Source: Actinomycetes bacterium (GTDB lineage Bacteria > Actinomycetota > Thermoleophilia > Solirubrobacterales > JACPNS01). From it: 64,000 nucleotides of DNA. Position 1 is the first letter of the stretch, and each line of letters begins with the position of its first letter. The position numbers and the translations under genes were made by a program. The notes beneath the pieces are model-generated. The model was not told the DNA's origin, searched no databases, and saw only the letters and a program-made list of their open reading frames with translations. Below, piece after piece: positions 55,520-63,563 of the stretch. The stretch is from the NCBI GenBank assembly GCA_023404495.1, contig JAEYBE010000026.1, forward strand, positions 1-64,000, in the 5' to 3' direction.

Positions 55520-57217
55520 ATGCGAACAAGGACGTTCCGACTGCTTGCGGCTACCGCAATCGCCTGCGCGACCTGCGCCCTGACAACTTCCGCCGCCACG
55601 GCGCGCACCCTCTTCGTCGGCAACCAAACACCCGGCAGCATCAGCGCCTTCAGCTTCTCCACTGCCGGGCAACTCTCGGCAGTCCCGGGCTCGCCGTTCG
55701 CATCTACCCAACAGCCGAGAGGCCTCTTCTCCTCGATTGACGGGCAGCGCCTCTACTCAGGGCACCGAGACGCCAACGTGATCAGTCAGCACGTGGTCGG
55801 ACCGACCGGCGCCCTCTCGGCGCTGACCACTGACCTCGCGTTCACGCCGGGCGCCCCCGGATCTAGCGCAGTCTCACCAGACGGTCGGTTCGTGTACATC
55901 GCAAGCTTGGTCAACAACGCGGGATTCCAGAAGTTCGCAATCGCCGAGAACGGCGCGCTCACCGCTGCGGAGGTCAGCGCAGTTGCCGGCAACACGAACG
56001 GCGTCGCGATCACCCCAGATGGAAGATTCATCTACGCCTGCACGAGTACCCAAGGGCTGTTCATGTTTTCGCGCTCCGCCGATGGCTCTGCGAGTGCCTT
56101 GGCCGGCTCGCCACTTCTCAACAACAGCTGCAGCGCTCTCGCGGTGACGCCCGACGGGAAATTCCTCGTCACGGCCTCCACGAATCCGGGCGTTCGCACC
56201 TACACGATCAACTCCGACGGAACGCTCACCTTGATCGACGATGGCGGGATCACCGGTCCGCTGGCGAGCGCGATCGAACTTGGCCCAGATGGTCGCTCCG
56301 CCTACGTCCTGAACATCGGATCCGCGATGGTCGGCGGCAACGTCGCGCGGTTCTCGATCACAGGCGATGGGATCGTGGAACCGCAGGGCACCCCGGTCAC
56401 CGTGTCAGACCCGAATGCCTACGCGGTTGGCATGGCGATATCGCCGGACGGCCGGTTCGTGGTCGTAGGAGTCCCCAGCGCGTCTTCGAACGTGCGCGTC
56501 TTTTCCACTGCAGCGGGTGCACTCTCCGAGGTGGCAGGCTCGCCGGTTTCCTCGGGGGCGAACATGGCCGGACTCTCGCCAACGCTTGAGATCGCATTCC
56601 AAACCAACAACGGCCCCAGCGTCAGCAAGCTCACCGTCGGCGGGAAGGACCGCAAGCGCAAGCTCACGGCCAGCGGCGGAAGCGACCCCGATGGCGCCGT
56701 GGCGGAATATCGCTGGGACTTCGGCGATGGCAAGACTGCGACCAGCAGCGCGTCCACGATCTCACACACCTACTCCAAGGCCGGCAACTACAACGCAACC
56801 GTCACCCTCGTCGACGATGAGGGATGCGGCGCAACCGACATCTACGACGGTCGCAAGTACCTCTGCAACTCGAGCGGAAGCGCCAGCGCGTCGGCCACAG
56901 TCGATGCCAGGCCGCCCTCGTTCTCAAAGCTCAAGCTGGCAAAACGCAGCGTGGCCCGCGGCGGCAAGATCAAGCTGAGCTACAAGCTCTCCGAAGCGGC
57001 GACCGTCAAGGTCGTGTTTCAGACGCGAAGCGGGAAGAAGTTCCGCACCCGCGGGACGATTAGCTTCAAGAGCAAGTCAGGAAAGCGCAGCAAAACGCTG
57101 ACACTGAAGATCAGGCGTCGTGCCCTGGCAAAGGGAAGCTACCGGCTGCTGGTCACTGGCACGGACAGTCGCGCCAACACCTCCTCCGCCAAGAAGCTGA
57201 GTCTGAAGATCCGTTGA
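55520..57217 (+). CDS. Exported beta-propeller with PKD domain
   Basis: A 565-aa exported protein. It has a signal peptide (cleavage near AATA), a seven-bladed-propeller-like part of lactonase type (repeats ISPDGRFVVVGV, VTPDGKFLVTAS, SPDGRFVYIASLV), a PKD domain (YRWDFGDGKTATSS, HTYSKAGNYNATVTLVDDEG) and a Lys/Arg-rich C-terminal domain. Both modules are common in surface and adhesive proteins. An enzyme role (6-phosphogluconolactonase-like) is unlikely because of the export signal. Function unknown. Confidence 0.78.
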   Translation: MRTRTFRLLAATAIACATCALTTSAATARTLFVGNQTPGSISAFSFSTAGQLSAVPGSPFASTQQPRGLFSSIDGQRLYSGHRDANVISQHVVGPTGALSALTTDLAFTPGAPGSSAVSPDGRFVYIASLVNNAGFQKFAIAENGALTAAEVSAVAGNTNGVAITPDGRFIYACTSTQGLFMFSRSADGSASALAGSPLLNNSCSALAVTPDGKFLVTASTNPGVRTYTINSDGTLTLIDDGGITGPLASAIELGPDGRSAYVLNIGSAMVGGNVARFSITGDGIVEPQGTPVTVSDPNAYAVGMAISPDGRFVVVGVPSASSNVRVFSTAAGALSEVAGSPVSSGANMAGLSPTLEIAFQTNNGPSVSKLTVGGKDRKRKLTASGGSDPDGAVAEYRWDFGDGKTATSSASTISHTYSKAGNYNATVTLVDDEGCGATDIYDGRKYLCNSSGSASASATVDARPPSFSKLKLAKRSVARGGKIKLSYKLSEAATVKVVFQTRSGKKFRTRGTISFKSKSGKRSKTLTLKIRRRALAKGSYRLLVTGTDSRANTSSAKKLSLKIR

Positions 57218-57242
57218 TCGCGCCGGGCTGCGCGCGGCCTGC

Positions 57243-57662
57243 TTGACTGACGCCGTGGGACACGTTCCAGCCCAGCGCCACCTGCTCCGCGCCCGCGACT
57301 TCGCCGACGCCAATTTCGCTGACCCGATCGGCGTCGAGGAGATGGCTGGTGCGGCAGGACTCTCCCGCGCCCACTTCTCACGAGAGTTCAAGAAGACCTT
57401 TGGCGAGTCGCCCAACGAGTACCTGCTCACGCGCCGGCTCGAACGCGCAGCGACGATGCTTCGCGACACCGATTGGCCCGTCAATGAGATCTGCCTCAGC
57501 GTCGGACTGCGCAGCGTCGGCACATTTACGAGCGCCTTCACCCGGACCTATGGAATCTCGCCCACCGGCTACCGGGCGAAGCTGCCGCCCGCGGCGCGCA
57601 ACGCCCGGGTCCCGGCTTGCTTGCTGCGCTCGAATCTGCGGCCCAAAGCCGTTCCCAAGTAG
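57243..57662 (+). CDS. AraC-type regulator, DNA-binding domain only
   Basis: A 139-aa protein made mostly of the AraC/XylS double helix-turn-helix (DPIGVEEMAGAAGLSRAHFS, then FTRTYGISPTGYRAKLPP). The usual effector domain is absent. It begins with TTG at 57243 and has no clear Shine-Dalgarno; a GTG at 57255 is an alternative. It is upstream of the VOC protein gene by 90 bp, and pairings of AraC-type and glyoxalase-fold genes are common, so it may regulate that gene. Confidence 0.78.
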   Translation: MTDAVGHVPAQRHLLRARDFADANFADPIGVEEMAGAAGLSRAHFSREFKKTFGESPNEYLLTRRLERAATMLRDTDWPVNEICLSVGLRSVGTFTSAFTRTYGISPTGYRAKLPPAARNARVPACLLRSNLRPKAVPK

Positions 57663-57752
57663 CGCACAAGAGAAGAAGGCCGCCGCGCGGTGCCGCCGTA
57701 GTTTGGCCGCATGTGGTACTTCACAGACCGCGACAACGAAAAGGAGACTTGC

Positions 57753-58169
57753 ATGAAAATCGACAGCGCACAGCTCTGGGTGCACGATCAGGACGCTGCT
57801 CTGGCCTTCTACACCGAGAAGGTCGGACTCGAGGTCAAGCAGGACGTCACGCTCGCTGAACTCGGCGGATTCCGCTGGCTCAAGGTAGGTCCGCCGGGCC
57901 AGGACATGGGATTCGTTTTGATGGCGATTCCCGGCGAGCCGGTCATGGACGAGTCGACCAAGGGCGAAGTTGAGCAACTGATGGCCAAGGGCTTTGCCGG
58001 CACGATCTTCCTCTCGACCGACGACGTCGACCGCGACTACGCCGAGCTCAAAGCACGCGGGGTCGAGTTCAGCCAGGAGCCGACCGACACGCCCTACGGT
58101 CGCGACACCGGCTTTCGTGACCCTTCCGGAAACAGCCTTCGGCTGACCCAGGTGAACCCGGACATGTAA
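57753..58169 (+). CDS. Glyoxalase/VOC-superfamily protein
   Basis: A 138-aa single VOC domain with paired beta-alpha-beta modules (SAQLWVHDQDAALAFYTEKV, then FRDPSGNSLRLTQV with the terminal metal Glu/His position replaced by Arg-Leu). AAGGAGA before ATG 57753 is a good ribosome site. VOC proteins include glyoxalase I, dioxygenases and antibiotic-binding proteins; the residues visible do not decide between them. It lies downstream of the AraC-type gene. Confidence 0.8.
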   Translation: MKIDSAQLWVHDQDAALAFYTEKVGLEVKQDVTLAELGGFRWLKVGPPGQDMGFVLMAIPGEPVMDESTKGEVEQLMAKGFAGTIFLSTDDVDRDYAELKARGVEFSQEPTDTPYGRDTGFRDPSGNSLRLTQVNPDM

Positions 58170-58182
58170 GTCGCTTCGCCGC

Positions 58183-58208
58183 GGGTGCCCTGCTCAGGCA
58201 GGGTGCCC
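58183..58208. terminator. Bidirectional terminator between VOC and TetR genes
   Basis: GGGTGCCCTGC (58183-58193) and GCAGGGTGCCC (58198-58208) pair with two wobble pairs around a TCAG loop. It spans the end of the TetR gene (58194) and is 14 bp from the VOC stop. Confidence 0.5.
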
Positions 58209-58844
58209 GGTGGCGATCAGCGTGACGATCTCCACCAGTTCGTCGCGCAGTGCGTCCGGTTCCAGCGTGGCCCCGTGGCGCAAATCGGCTGAGATCGCCT
58301 CGCTGATCGCGCCGACTATCGCGCTCGCGCGAGTTTGCGAGAGCGGAGGAATTGAGGCGTCGCGAGCACGGGTTTCTTCACGTAGCGACACGTAGAAGGC
58401 TGCGAGCAGATCGTTACCCGCCCCGATGCGGTCCAATGCTTCGCGGCCGGCCGCAGGGCCCTCGACGAAGATGATCTGCGCACGGCTGCGATCCTCGCGG
58501 ACCAATTCGACGAGGGCGGTCATCCCCTGCCAAATGCGTTCTTCGACTGTTCCCGCAGGGTCGAGCCGTTTGGCGATACCGCCGGTAAGTTCGGCGAAGT
58601 GCAGGTCGATCAGCGCGAGAAAACAGCCGGCCTTGGATTCGAACAGCTCGTAGAAACGAGGTTTGGCCACTCCGGCGCGCGCGACGATGTCGGTCACTCG
58701 CATATCGGAGAATCCCGACTCGACGACGAGACTCTTCGTCGCCTCGAGCAGCCGGCAGCGCTGGTCGGCCGCCACCAGTTCCGGGTCGAGCGCATTGCGG
58801 CCGCGGGGCAGGGTGCGGCGCGAGGACTCGGTCAGTTCGGCCAT
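58194..58844 (-). CDS. TetR-family transcriptional regulator 1
   Basis: A 216-aa TetR repressor. The N-terminal HTH is RCRLLEATKSLVVESGFSDM, then RVTDIVARAGVAKPRFYELF. The C-terminal ligand domain is helical with RSRAQIIFVEGPAAGREALD. It lies downstream of the LIP-type lipase on the same strand and probably regulates a nearby gene. Ligand unknown. Confidence 0.88.
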   Translation of the reverse strand: MAELTESSRRTLPRGRNALDPELVAADQRCRLLEATKSLVVESGFSDMRVTDIVARAGVAKPRFYELFESKAGCFLALIDLHFAELTGGIAKRLDPAGTVEERIWQGMTALVELVREDRSRAQIIFVEGPAAGREALDRIGAGNDLLAAFYVSLREETRARDASIPPLSQTRASAIVGAISEAISADLRHGATLEPDALRDELVEIVTLIATGHPA

Positions 58845-58886
58845 TCGGCGAGCCTATTTGGCGCCCCAGCGACGGACCCACGGCGG

Positions 58887-58919
58887 GGTCCGGCCATCGC
58901 CGAACACGATGGCCGGACC
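58887..58919 (-). terminator. Strong terminator after LIP lipase gene
   Basis: GGTCCGGCCATCG (58887-58899) and CGATGGCCGGACC (58907-58919) form a perfect 13-bp stem with a 7-nt loop, 19 bp downstream of the lipase stop. Confidence 0.7.
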
Positions 58920-58938
58920 GCACCAGCAGGCAAGCGTC

Positions 58939-60270
58939 CTAGGGCTGGTAGACCAGCGGAGCAATCGAGTTGCCCGGCGCGATCTTCGAGCAGTTGTTGG
59001 GCAGCGTCCAAGAGCTGAATGCGCCGAATCGGTCGTTGACCCAGCTGATCGCCTGGGGCAGCCAGGAGAGCGCGCTGGTGACGTGGCTTCCTGCGTACTC
59101 GTTGTACTGGACCTTCACGCCCTGTGAGCAGTACTTGCGCAGCAGCGAGCGGACGTCGCCGGCGATCATCACGCCGTCGCCCTTGCCGATGCCCGGCTTG
59201 TTGCCGGGCGTGCCCTCAAGCTCGCCACCGGTTCCCTGGCCGACAAACAGCGGGACCTTCGGCGTGCCACCGGTGCCCATGATCACCTTGTTTGCCGCTG
59301 TGACGAAATCAAGGATGCTGTTGGGACGTGAGTACTCGGGCTTCACCATGTCGGTCCACTTGAGACCGGGGTAGGCGCCGAGCACGTTGATGATCGAAGC
59401 CTTGTCGAGCTTGGCGAGCAACTCTGCGCCCTGCTCGTTGACGTACGGCGACATGTCGATGCCGTAGGAACGGGCGACGCCGATGATCGCCATCGGAGCC
59501 ACGCCGGCCCAGATCGGTGTGCCTTCGACGTACGGCAGGTTGTTCGCCGGGTGCACGAGCACACCACCGAATGCGGCGCCGATCAGGTTGTTCTCAAGCT
59601 CGGGCGCGTAGGTCGGCGCGAGTTCCGCCGCCCACTCGGTGGCGATCGCGCCGCCGGAGTAGCCGATCATCGCAACCTTGGCCTTCGATGAGAGATCCAC
59701 CGCAGGGGACTTGATCGCGGCGCGGATCGAGTCGAGCGTGTTGGTTCCGTACTCCGGGCCTGCGGCGAAGTCTGCGGTCTGGCCCTGCGTGTCGGAGGTG
59801 ATCACCGTGTATCCCTGGAGCAGATAGGGCGAGAAGAGCAGCGTCTCGATCTGCGGGATCAGTCCGCCCAGGCCGAGTCCTCCGGCGATCTGAACCGAGG
59901 GCTGATCGTCAGGGTTCAGTGAGTCATAGAACGACTGATAGGAAATGACCTTGTCGCGGTTGAGGCAGAGCAGGCAGCTCGGCTGGATCACGGTCGTCGC
60001 ATTGACGGTCGCTTCGCCGCGCGCGTTGGTGGCGCGGTAGAGCAGCTGCGTCGCCTTCAGCGGTGTCGCGAGCCCAACGATGTGGTACGGCACCGTTCGC
60101 GTCTTGACGACGGTTCCCGGAGACAGGCTCGAGAGCGGCGTGCTCCCGGTGTACTGGTAGAAGTCGTCACTCGCGGAGGCGGCAGACGACGCGCTCGGTG
60201 CCATCAGCGCCGCGATCATCGCGGCAAGGCAGACGAGCAGCAGGTGTCTTACGGACAGACGGATACGCAT
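58939..60270 (-). CDS. Secreted LIP-family lipase
   Basis: A 443-aa exported lipase. It has a signal peptide (cleavage near PSASSA), TTVIQPSCLLCLNRDKV, the nucleophile elbow MIGYSGGAIATEWAAE (Ser) and a late region YNEYAGSHVTSALSW with catalytic His. It matches the secretory lipase (LIP, PF03583) family known from Candida and actinobacteria. It should cleave long-chain triglycerides or esters outside the cell. The ATG at 60270 gives the shortest complete signal. An inverted repeat 32 bp upstream of the start is a possible operator. Confidence 0.85.
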   Translation of the reverse strand: MRIRLSVRHLLLVCLAAMIAALMAPSASSAASASDDFYQYTGSTPLSSLSPGTVVKTRTVPYHIVGLATPLKATQLLYRATNARGEATVNATTVIQPSCLLCLNRDKVISYQSFYDSLNPDDQPSVQIAGGLGLGGLIPQIETLLFSPYLLQGYTVITSDTQGQTADFAAGPEYGTNTLDSIRAAIKSPAVDLSSKAKVAMIGYSGGAIATEWAAELAPTYAPELENNLIGAAFGGVLVHPANNLPYVEGTPIWAGVAPMAIIGVARSYGIDMSPYVNEQGAELLAKLDKASIINVLGAYPGLKWTDMVKPEYSRPNSILDFVTAANKVIMGTGGTPKVPLFVGQGTGGELEGTPGNKPGIGKGDGVMIAGDVRSLLRKYCSQGVKVQYNEYAGSHVTSALSWLPQAISWVNDRFGAFSSWTLPNNCSKIAPGNSIAPLVYQP

Positions 60271-60301
60271 GAGACTTTCGATTCCCCCCAATTGGCTTTT
60301 T

Positions 60302-60328
60302 CTATGCGAACCTCCCCGGGTCGCATAG
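60302..60328. promoter_or_regulatory. Inverted repeat upstream of LIP lipase
   Basis: CTATGCGA (60302-60309) and TCGCATAG (60321-60328) are perfect arms with an 11-bp spacer, between the TetR gene stop (60365) and the lipase start (60270). It could be an operator for a TetR protein or a weak terminator. Confidence 0.45.
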
Positions 60329-60364
60329 GCGCTCCGGCCACGATACCCGAACGCGCGGTGGCTG

Positions 60365-61003
60365 TCAAGCAGCGGATTCGTCGATCGTCTCGCGAGCGAC
60401 CGTGATCAGGCCGGAGAGACTCCGCAGGTAGAGCTCGCGGAGCTCTTCTGGCGGAACGATCGGGTCGTTGGCCCAGCGCATCACGGTTACGTAGATGAAC
60501 GCGGTCCAACCCTTGATCGCGTGGCGCATCTCGGGGGTCGCGTGGAAGTCGTCAACGCCCAGCTCCCGGCTCGTCTCGAGCATGCCGGCGAGCATCATGT
60601 CCGTCTGTCGCTCCTGCGCCGCAGCGAACACTTCGCGCGCGATCCGGTCGGAACCCGCGCCGCCGTACGGGGCAAGCGCACCGTAGGCCTTGTGGTCCTG
60701 GGCCCAGGCAATCACCTCGTCGAGCACGGCGGCCGTCCGCTCGAGCGGCGGGAGTTCGCGATTGGGTTCGGTGCGAATCGCCAACTCCTCGCCAAGCATG
60801 CTGATCACCGCCGTGTAGAGCCCTCGCTTGTTCTCGAAGTAGTAGTAGACAAGCCCTTTGGCGACACCCGCGGCTTCGGCGATGTCTTCAACGTGGACGT
60901 CTCCATACGGGCGCTCGGCAAACTTCACCTCGGCCGCGTCGAGGATCTGTCCGCGCAGGTCTGGCCTGGGGTTGGTGCGAATCGTCGGCTTCGACTGCGC
61001 CAT
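60365..61003 (-). CDS. TetR-family transcriptional regulator 2
   Basis: A 212-aa TetR repressor. The HTH is GQILDAAEVKFAERPYGDVH, then DIAEAAGVAKGLVYYYFENK; the C-terminal domain includes WTAFIYVTVMRWANDPIVPP. It is divergent from the lipase at 61164, so it most probably controls it; the shared spacer holds a clean palindrome over the promoter. It resembles the TetR at 61894 in layout and is probably a paralogue. Confidence 0.88.
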   Translation of the reverse strand: MAQSKPTIRTNPRPDLRGQILDAAEVKFAERPYGDVHVEDIAEAAGVAKGLVYYYFENKRGLYTAVISMLGEELAIRTEPNRELPPLERTAAVLDEVIAWAQDHKAYGALAPYGGAGSDRIAREVFAAAQERQTDMMLAGMLETSRELGVDDFHATPEMRHAIKGWTAFIYVTVMRWANDPIVPPEELRELYLRSLSGLITVARETIDESAA

Positions 61004-61049
61004 CGGTCAGAGCGTATTCGCGCCCGCGCCGCACCGCCAGAAACTGAAC

Positions 61050-61091
61050 GCAATCCGATTGCTTGACTTTCGTTCAAATTCTTGGTAGCGT
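61050..61091 (+). promoter_or_regulatory. Lipase promoter with overlapping palindromic operator
   Basis: A promoter reads TTGACT (-35, 61063-61068), 17-bp spacer, TAGCGT (-10, 61086-61091), about 75 bp before the lipase ATG. The palindrome GCAAT-CCG-ATTGC (61050-61062) abuts the -35. TGAACG at 61045-61050 and CGTTCA at 61071-61076 form a second dyad around the -35. This arrangement fits repression by the divergent TetR. Confidence 0.55.
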
Positions 61092-61163
61092 GGCGTTTGC
61101 CGGCCGCCGATAGTCCGCTTTGATCGGCCGGCTGCAGAATCTTGAACTTGGGAGAGGGGAACC

Positions 61164-61832
61164 ATGAACCGACTGGCACGCGCCTGCCTGGTCACAGTCG
61201 TATTGATCGCCGCGCTTGCAGCACCCGGTGCCGCCAACGCTTCGAGCAACGATCCGATCGTCTTCGTCCACGGTTACGGCGGCAATTCATCGGGCTGGGA
61301 CACGTTCAAGTCCTGGCTGATTGCGGATGGATATGACTCGAGCGACTTCGCAGTCGTCGACTATGGGATCACCGAGTCGAACGTCGGAATCGCCCAAAAG
61401 GTCAAGCAGGCGAGCGACCAGCTGCGTACTTCGACCGGTGCCGCGAAGGTCGACATCGTGACACACTCGATGGGCGGCCTCTCTTCGCGCTACTACGTCA
61501 AGAACCTCGGCGGCGCGAGCTACGTCAACCAGTTCGTCTCGATCGCCGGTCCAAACCACGGAACCACACTCGCGCTCGCGTGCACGTTGTTCCTTGAACC
61601 GTGCCGCGAGATGACGCCAGGTGGATCCTTCTTGAAAGCACTCAACGCCGTCGACGAGACCCCGGGACCCGTCGACTATCTGACAATCCGGTCGATCTGT
61701 GACGAGATCGTCGTTCCGTTCACCAGCACCCCGCTGAGCGGCGCGACAAATGTCAGTGCCGGCTGCAAGGAGCACATCTTGATGAACCGCGACGCGGATG
61801 TCTACGCGAGCGTCAAGTCGTTCATCCAATAA
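61164..61832 (+). CDS. Secreted lipase, class 2-like alpha/beta hydrolase
   Basis: A 222-aa exported lipase. It has a signal peptide (cleavage near GAANA), the oxyanion-loop FVHGYGGNSSGWDTFKSWL, the nucleophile elbow VTHSMGGLSSRYY (Ser) and a late His in KEHILMNRD. The pattern resembles Bacillus LipA and related small lipases. It is divergent from TetR 2 with a strong promoter between. It should hydrolyse short- to medium-chain esters outside the cell. Confidence 0.88.
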   Translation: MNRLARACLVTVVLIAALAAPGAANASSNDPIVFVHGYGGNSSGWDTFKSWLIADGYDSSDFAVVDYGITESNVGIAQKVKQASDQLRTSTGAAKVDIVTHSMGGLSSRYYVKNLGGASYVNQFVSIAGPNHGTTLALACTLFLEPCREMTPGGSFLKALNAVDETPGPVDYLTIRSICDEIVVPFTSTPLSGATNVSAGCKEHILMNRDADVYASVKSFIQ

Positions 61833-61870
61833 CTCTCAGTTCCCCCCAAAGGCACTGCGAGGATCTGGAA

Positions 61871-61913
61871 GCGACCGCCCGAGCCAGGCAAATTCAGCCG
61901 GCAGGGCGGTCGC
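61871..61913. terminator. Inverted repeat spanning TetR 3 stop, lipase terminator
   Basis: GCGACCGCCC (61871-61880) and GGGCGGTCGC (61904-61913) are exact complements 23 bp apart. They span the convergent TetR stop (61894) and follow the lipase stop (61832). They may terminate the lipase mRNA. Confidence 0.4.
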
Positions 61914-62547
61914 CTTCGGACCGCTTCGCCCCAGCGGCCAGTGTCGAGGCGATCGTCACGCCCAGGGCGCGAACAAACAGCTCCCTGAGCGCGGTCGGCG
62001 TCATGTCGCGCCGCTCAAGCCAGTCATCGGTGACGGTCCAGACGAACGAAAGCCAGCCGAGCACCGCACCCCGCATCATCGGCAGCTTGGTCGGGTCTTC
62101 GAGACCGAGCTCCTCGGCGTAGTCGCGCATTCCGTCGAGCGCGACTTCGGTCATCGCCCCGAACGCACGTCTGTAGAGCCCGCGGATCACCGGATCAGAT
62201 CCGGGCGCCCCAGCAACCGCGAGCTTGAAGACCTGCACTTCGGTCGCCCACTGAATGAAGGAGTCGGTGACCGCCTTCGTGCGTTCAGTCGGCGGGAGCG
62301 AACGATCGGGCGTTGTGCGCACGATCATGTCCTCGACGAGGCCTTCGATCACCGCCGCATAGAGCCCGCGCTTGTTCTCGAAGTGATAGCCGATCAACCC
62401 CTTTGCCACATTGGCGTCCGCGGCGATCTCCTCGACCCGGACCGATTCGTACGGACGCTCCGCGAAGAGCCGCTCCGCGGAGAGCAGCAGCGCCGCGCGC
62501 GAGTCAGGGCGCGGGCTGTTCGGGGTCGGATTCGCCAGTGCGGTCAC
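61894..62547 (-). CDS. TetR-family transcriptional regulator 3
   Basis: A 217-aa TetR repressor with HTH LLLSAERLFAERPYESVRVE, then IAADANVAKGLIGYHFENKR. It is similar in layout to TetR 2 (AERPY and FENKRGLY matches), so the two are probably paralogues. It starts 10 bp after the stop of the upstream PPOX-type gene, so it may share a transcript with it. Ligand unknown. Confidence 0.88.
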   Translation of the reverse strand: MTALANPTPNSPRPDSRAALLLSAERLFAERPYESVRVEEIAADANVAKGLIGYHFENKRGLYAAVIEGLVEDMIVRTTPDRSLPPTERTKAVTDSFIQWATEVQVFKLAVAGAPGSDPVIRGLYRRAFGAMTEVALDGMRDYAEELGLEDPTKLPMMRGAVLGWLSFVWTVTDDWLERRDMTPTALRELFVRALGVTIASTLAAGAKRSEGDRPAG

Positions 62548-62557
62548 TGACTCGAGG

Positions 62558-63067
62558 CTACTCCCGCGGCAGCCCGGCGGCGGGAACCAGCTCTATGTAG
62601 ACAACCTCCGTGAGGCGTCTGGATGACCGCTCGAAAAGCCGCCTGAATATCCCCCACCCCGACAGGATCACGCGCTTGGCCTGGGCACGTTCGTCGTCGC
62701 CTTCAAGGATTCGGCCGCGCGCCGCGATCGGTGCACCGAGCGGCTCGCCGCGCGGTCCGCACGGCGCCACTAGGGCGTTCGGGTTGTTGCGCAGGCGCTT
62801 GGCCTTGTAGGCGTTCTCCTCAGTCCAGACATAGAGGCGATCCCCGTCGCGCCCGAACCAGACCGGCATCGGGACGCCCTCGCCGTTCTTCTTGTAGGTG
62901 ACGAGCAGCATGTACTTGTGGCCTTTGAGCGAGCCGAAGCCCTCGTGCAGCGGCTCGACGGAGAGCACTTCGAGTGCACGCGGTGAACGCGTGCGATCGA
63001 GCATCGACTTGTTGCGGAAGATAAGTCGCGCGATCGGTCCGCGCTCGTGTGTGGAGGGGTTGGCCAT
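62558..63067 (-). CDS. F420/FMN-dependent nitroreductase-like (DUF385/PPOX) protein
   Basis: A 169-aa split beta-barrel protein of the deazaflavin-dependent nitroreductase type. Visible blocks are LLVTYKKNGEGVPMPVWFGR, DGDRLYVWTEENAYKAKRLR and NNPNALVAPCGPRGEPLGAP. Relatives reduce quinones or nitro groups with F420H2 or FMNH2. TetR 3 starts 10 bp after its stop. A 133-bp spacer separates it from the next gene. Confidence 0.85.
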   Translation of the reverse strand: MANPSTHERGPIARLIFRNKSMLDRTRSPRALEVLSVEPLHEGFGSLKGHKYMLLVTYKKNGEGVPMPVWFGRDGDRLYVWTEENAYKAKRLRNNPNALVAPCGPRGEPLGAPIAARGRILEGDDERAQAKRVILSGWGIFRRLFERSSRRLTEVVYIELVPAAGLPRE

Positions 63068-63200
63068 CGGGCTCCTGAGGTTCAGATGATTGGAGTTTCC
63101 TTTGTACAGGATCGCGCGTTACCGAATTGGTGCAGACGTGTTGCTGAATTGTTTGATTTCGGTCTTGAATCGTTACTCGCGAATCTCTTGACTGCAGTGC

Positions 63201-63527
63201 ATGAGCAAGAAAAAGCGACCCAAGAATCCCAACAATCCCGCGATCGACGAACTCGGGCTTGACCCCGACTTCTATGACGCCCTCGGAAACCCGATCTCAT
63301 GGACCGATCCCGTCAGCGGCGCCCTGATGGGCGGCGACCCGATGGCCTTCGCTGCGGCTGGCGACGCGGTGCAGATCGTCGGCACCCCTGCCCAGCTCGC
63401 GAGCGGCAAGGAGCCGACCCTGCGCGCGATGACACTCGATGACATCGAAGACGACTGTCCGGTCTGCCAGGTCAACCGAGACCGCATCCTCGCGGGCGAC
63501 GCGCCGATGATCTACGCGTTCGACTGA
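63201..63527 (+). CDS. Small protein with CPVC motif, hypothetical
   Basis: A 108-aa soluble protein. The start is basic (MSKKKRPKNPNNPAIDE), followed by PISWTDPVSGALMGGDPMAF and a C-terminal DCPVCQVNRDRILAG with a CXXC pair that could bind metal or act in redox. No family is recognised. It is in the same direction as the MFS gene, 36 bp apart. Confidence 0.55.
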   Translation: MSKKKRPKNPNNPAIDELGLDPDFYDALGNPISWTDPVSGALMGGDPMAFAAAGDAVQIVGTPAQLASGKEPTLRAMTLDDIEDDCPVCQVNRDRILAGDAPMIYAFD

Positions 63528-63563
63528 CGCGCGGCGTCCGGAGGCGCACATAGCTTTCTGCAT

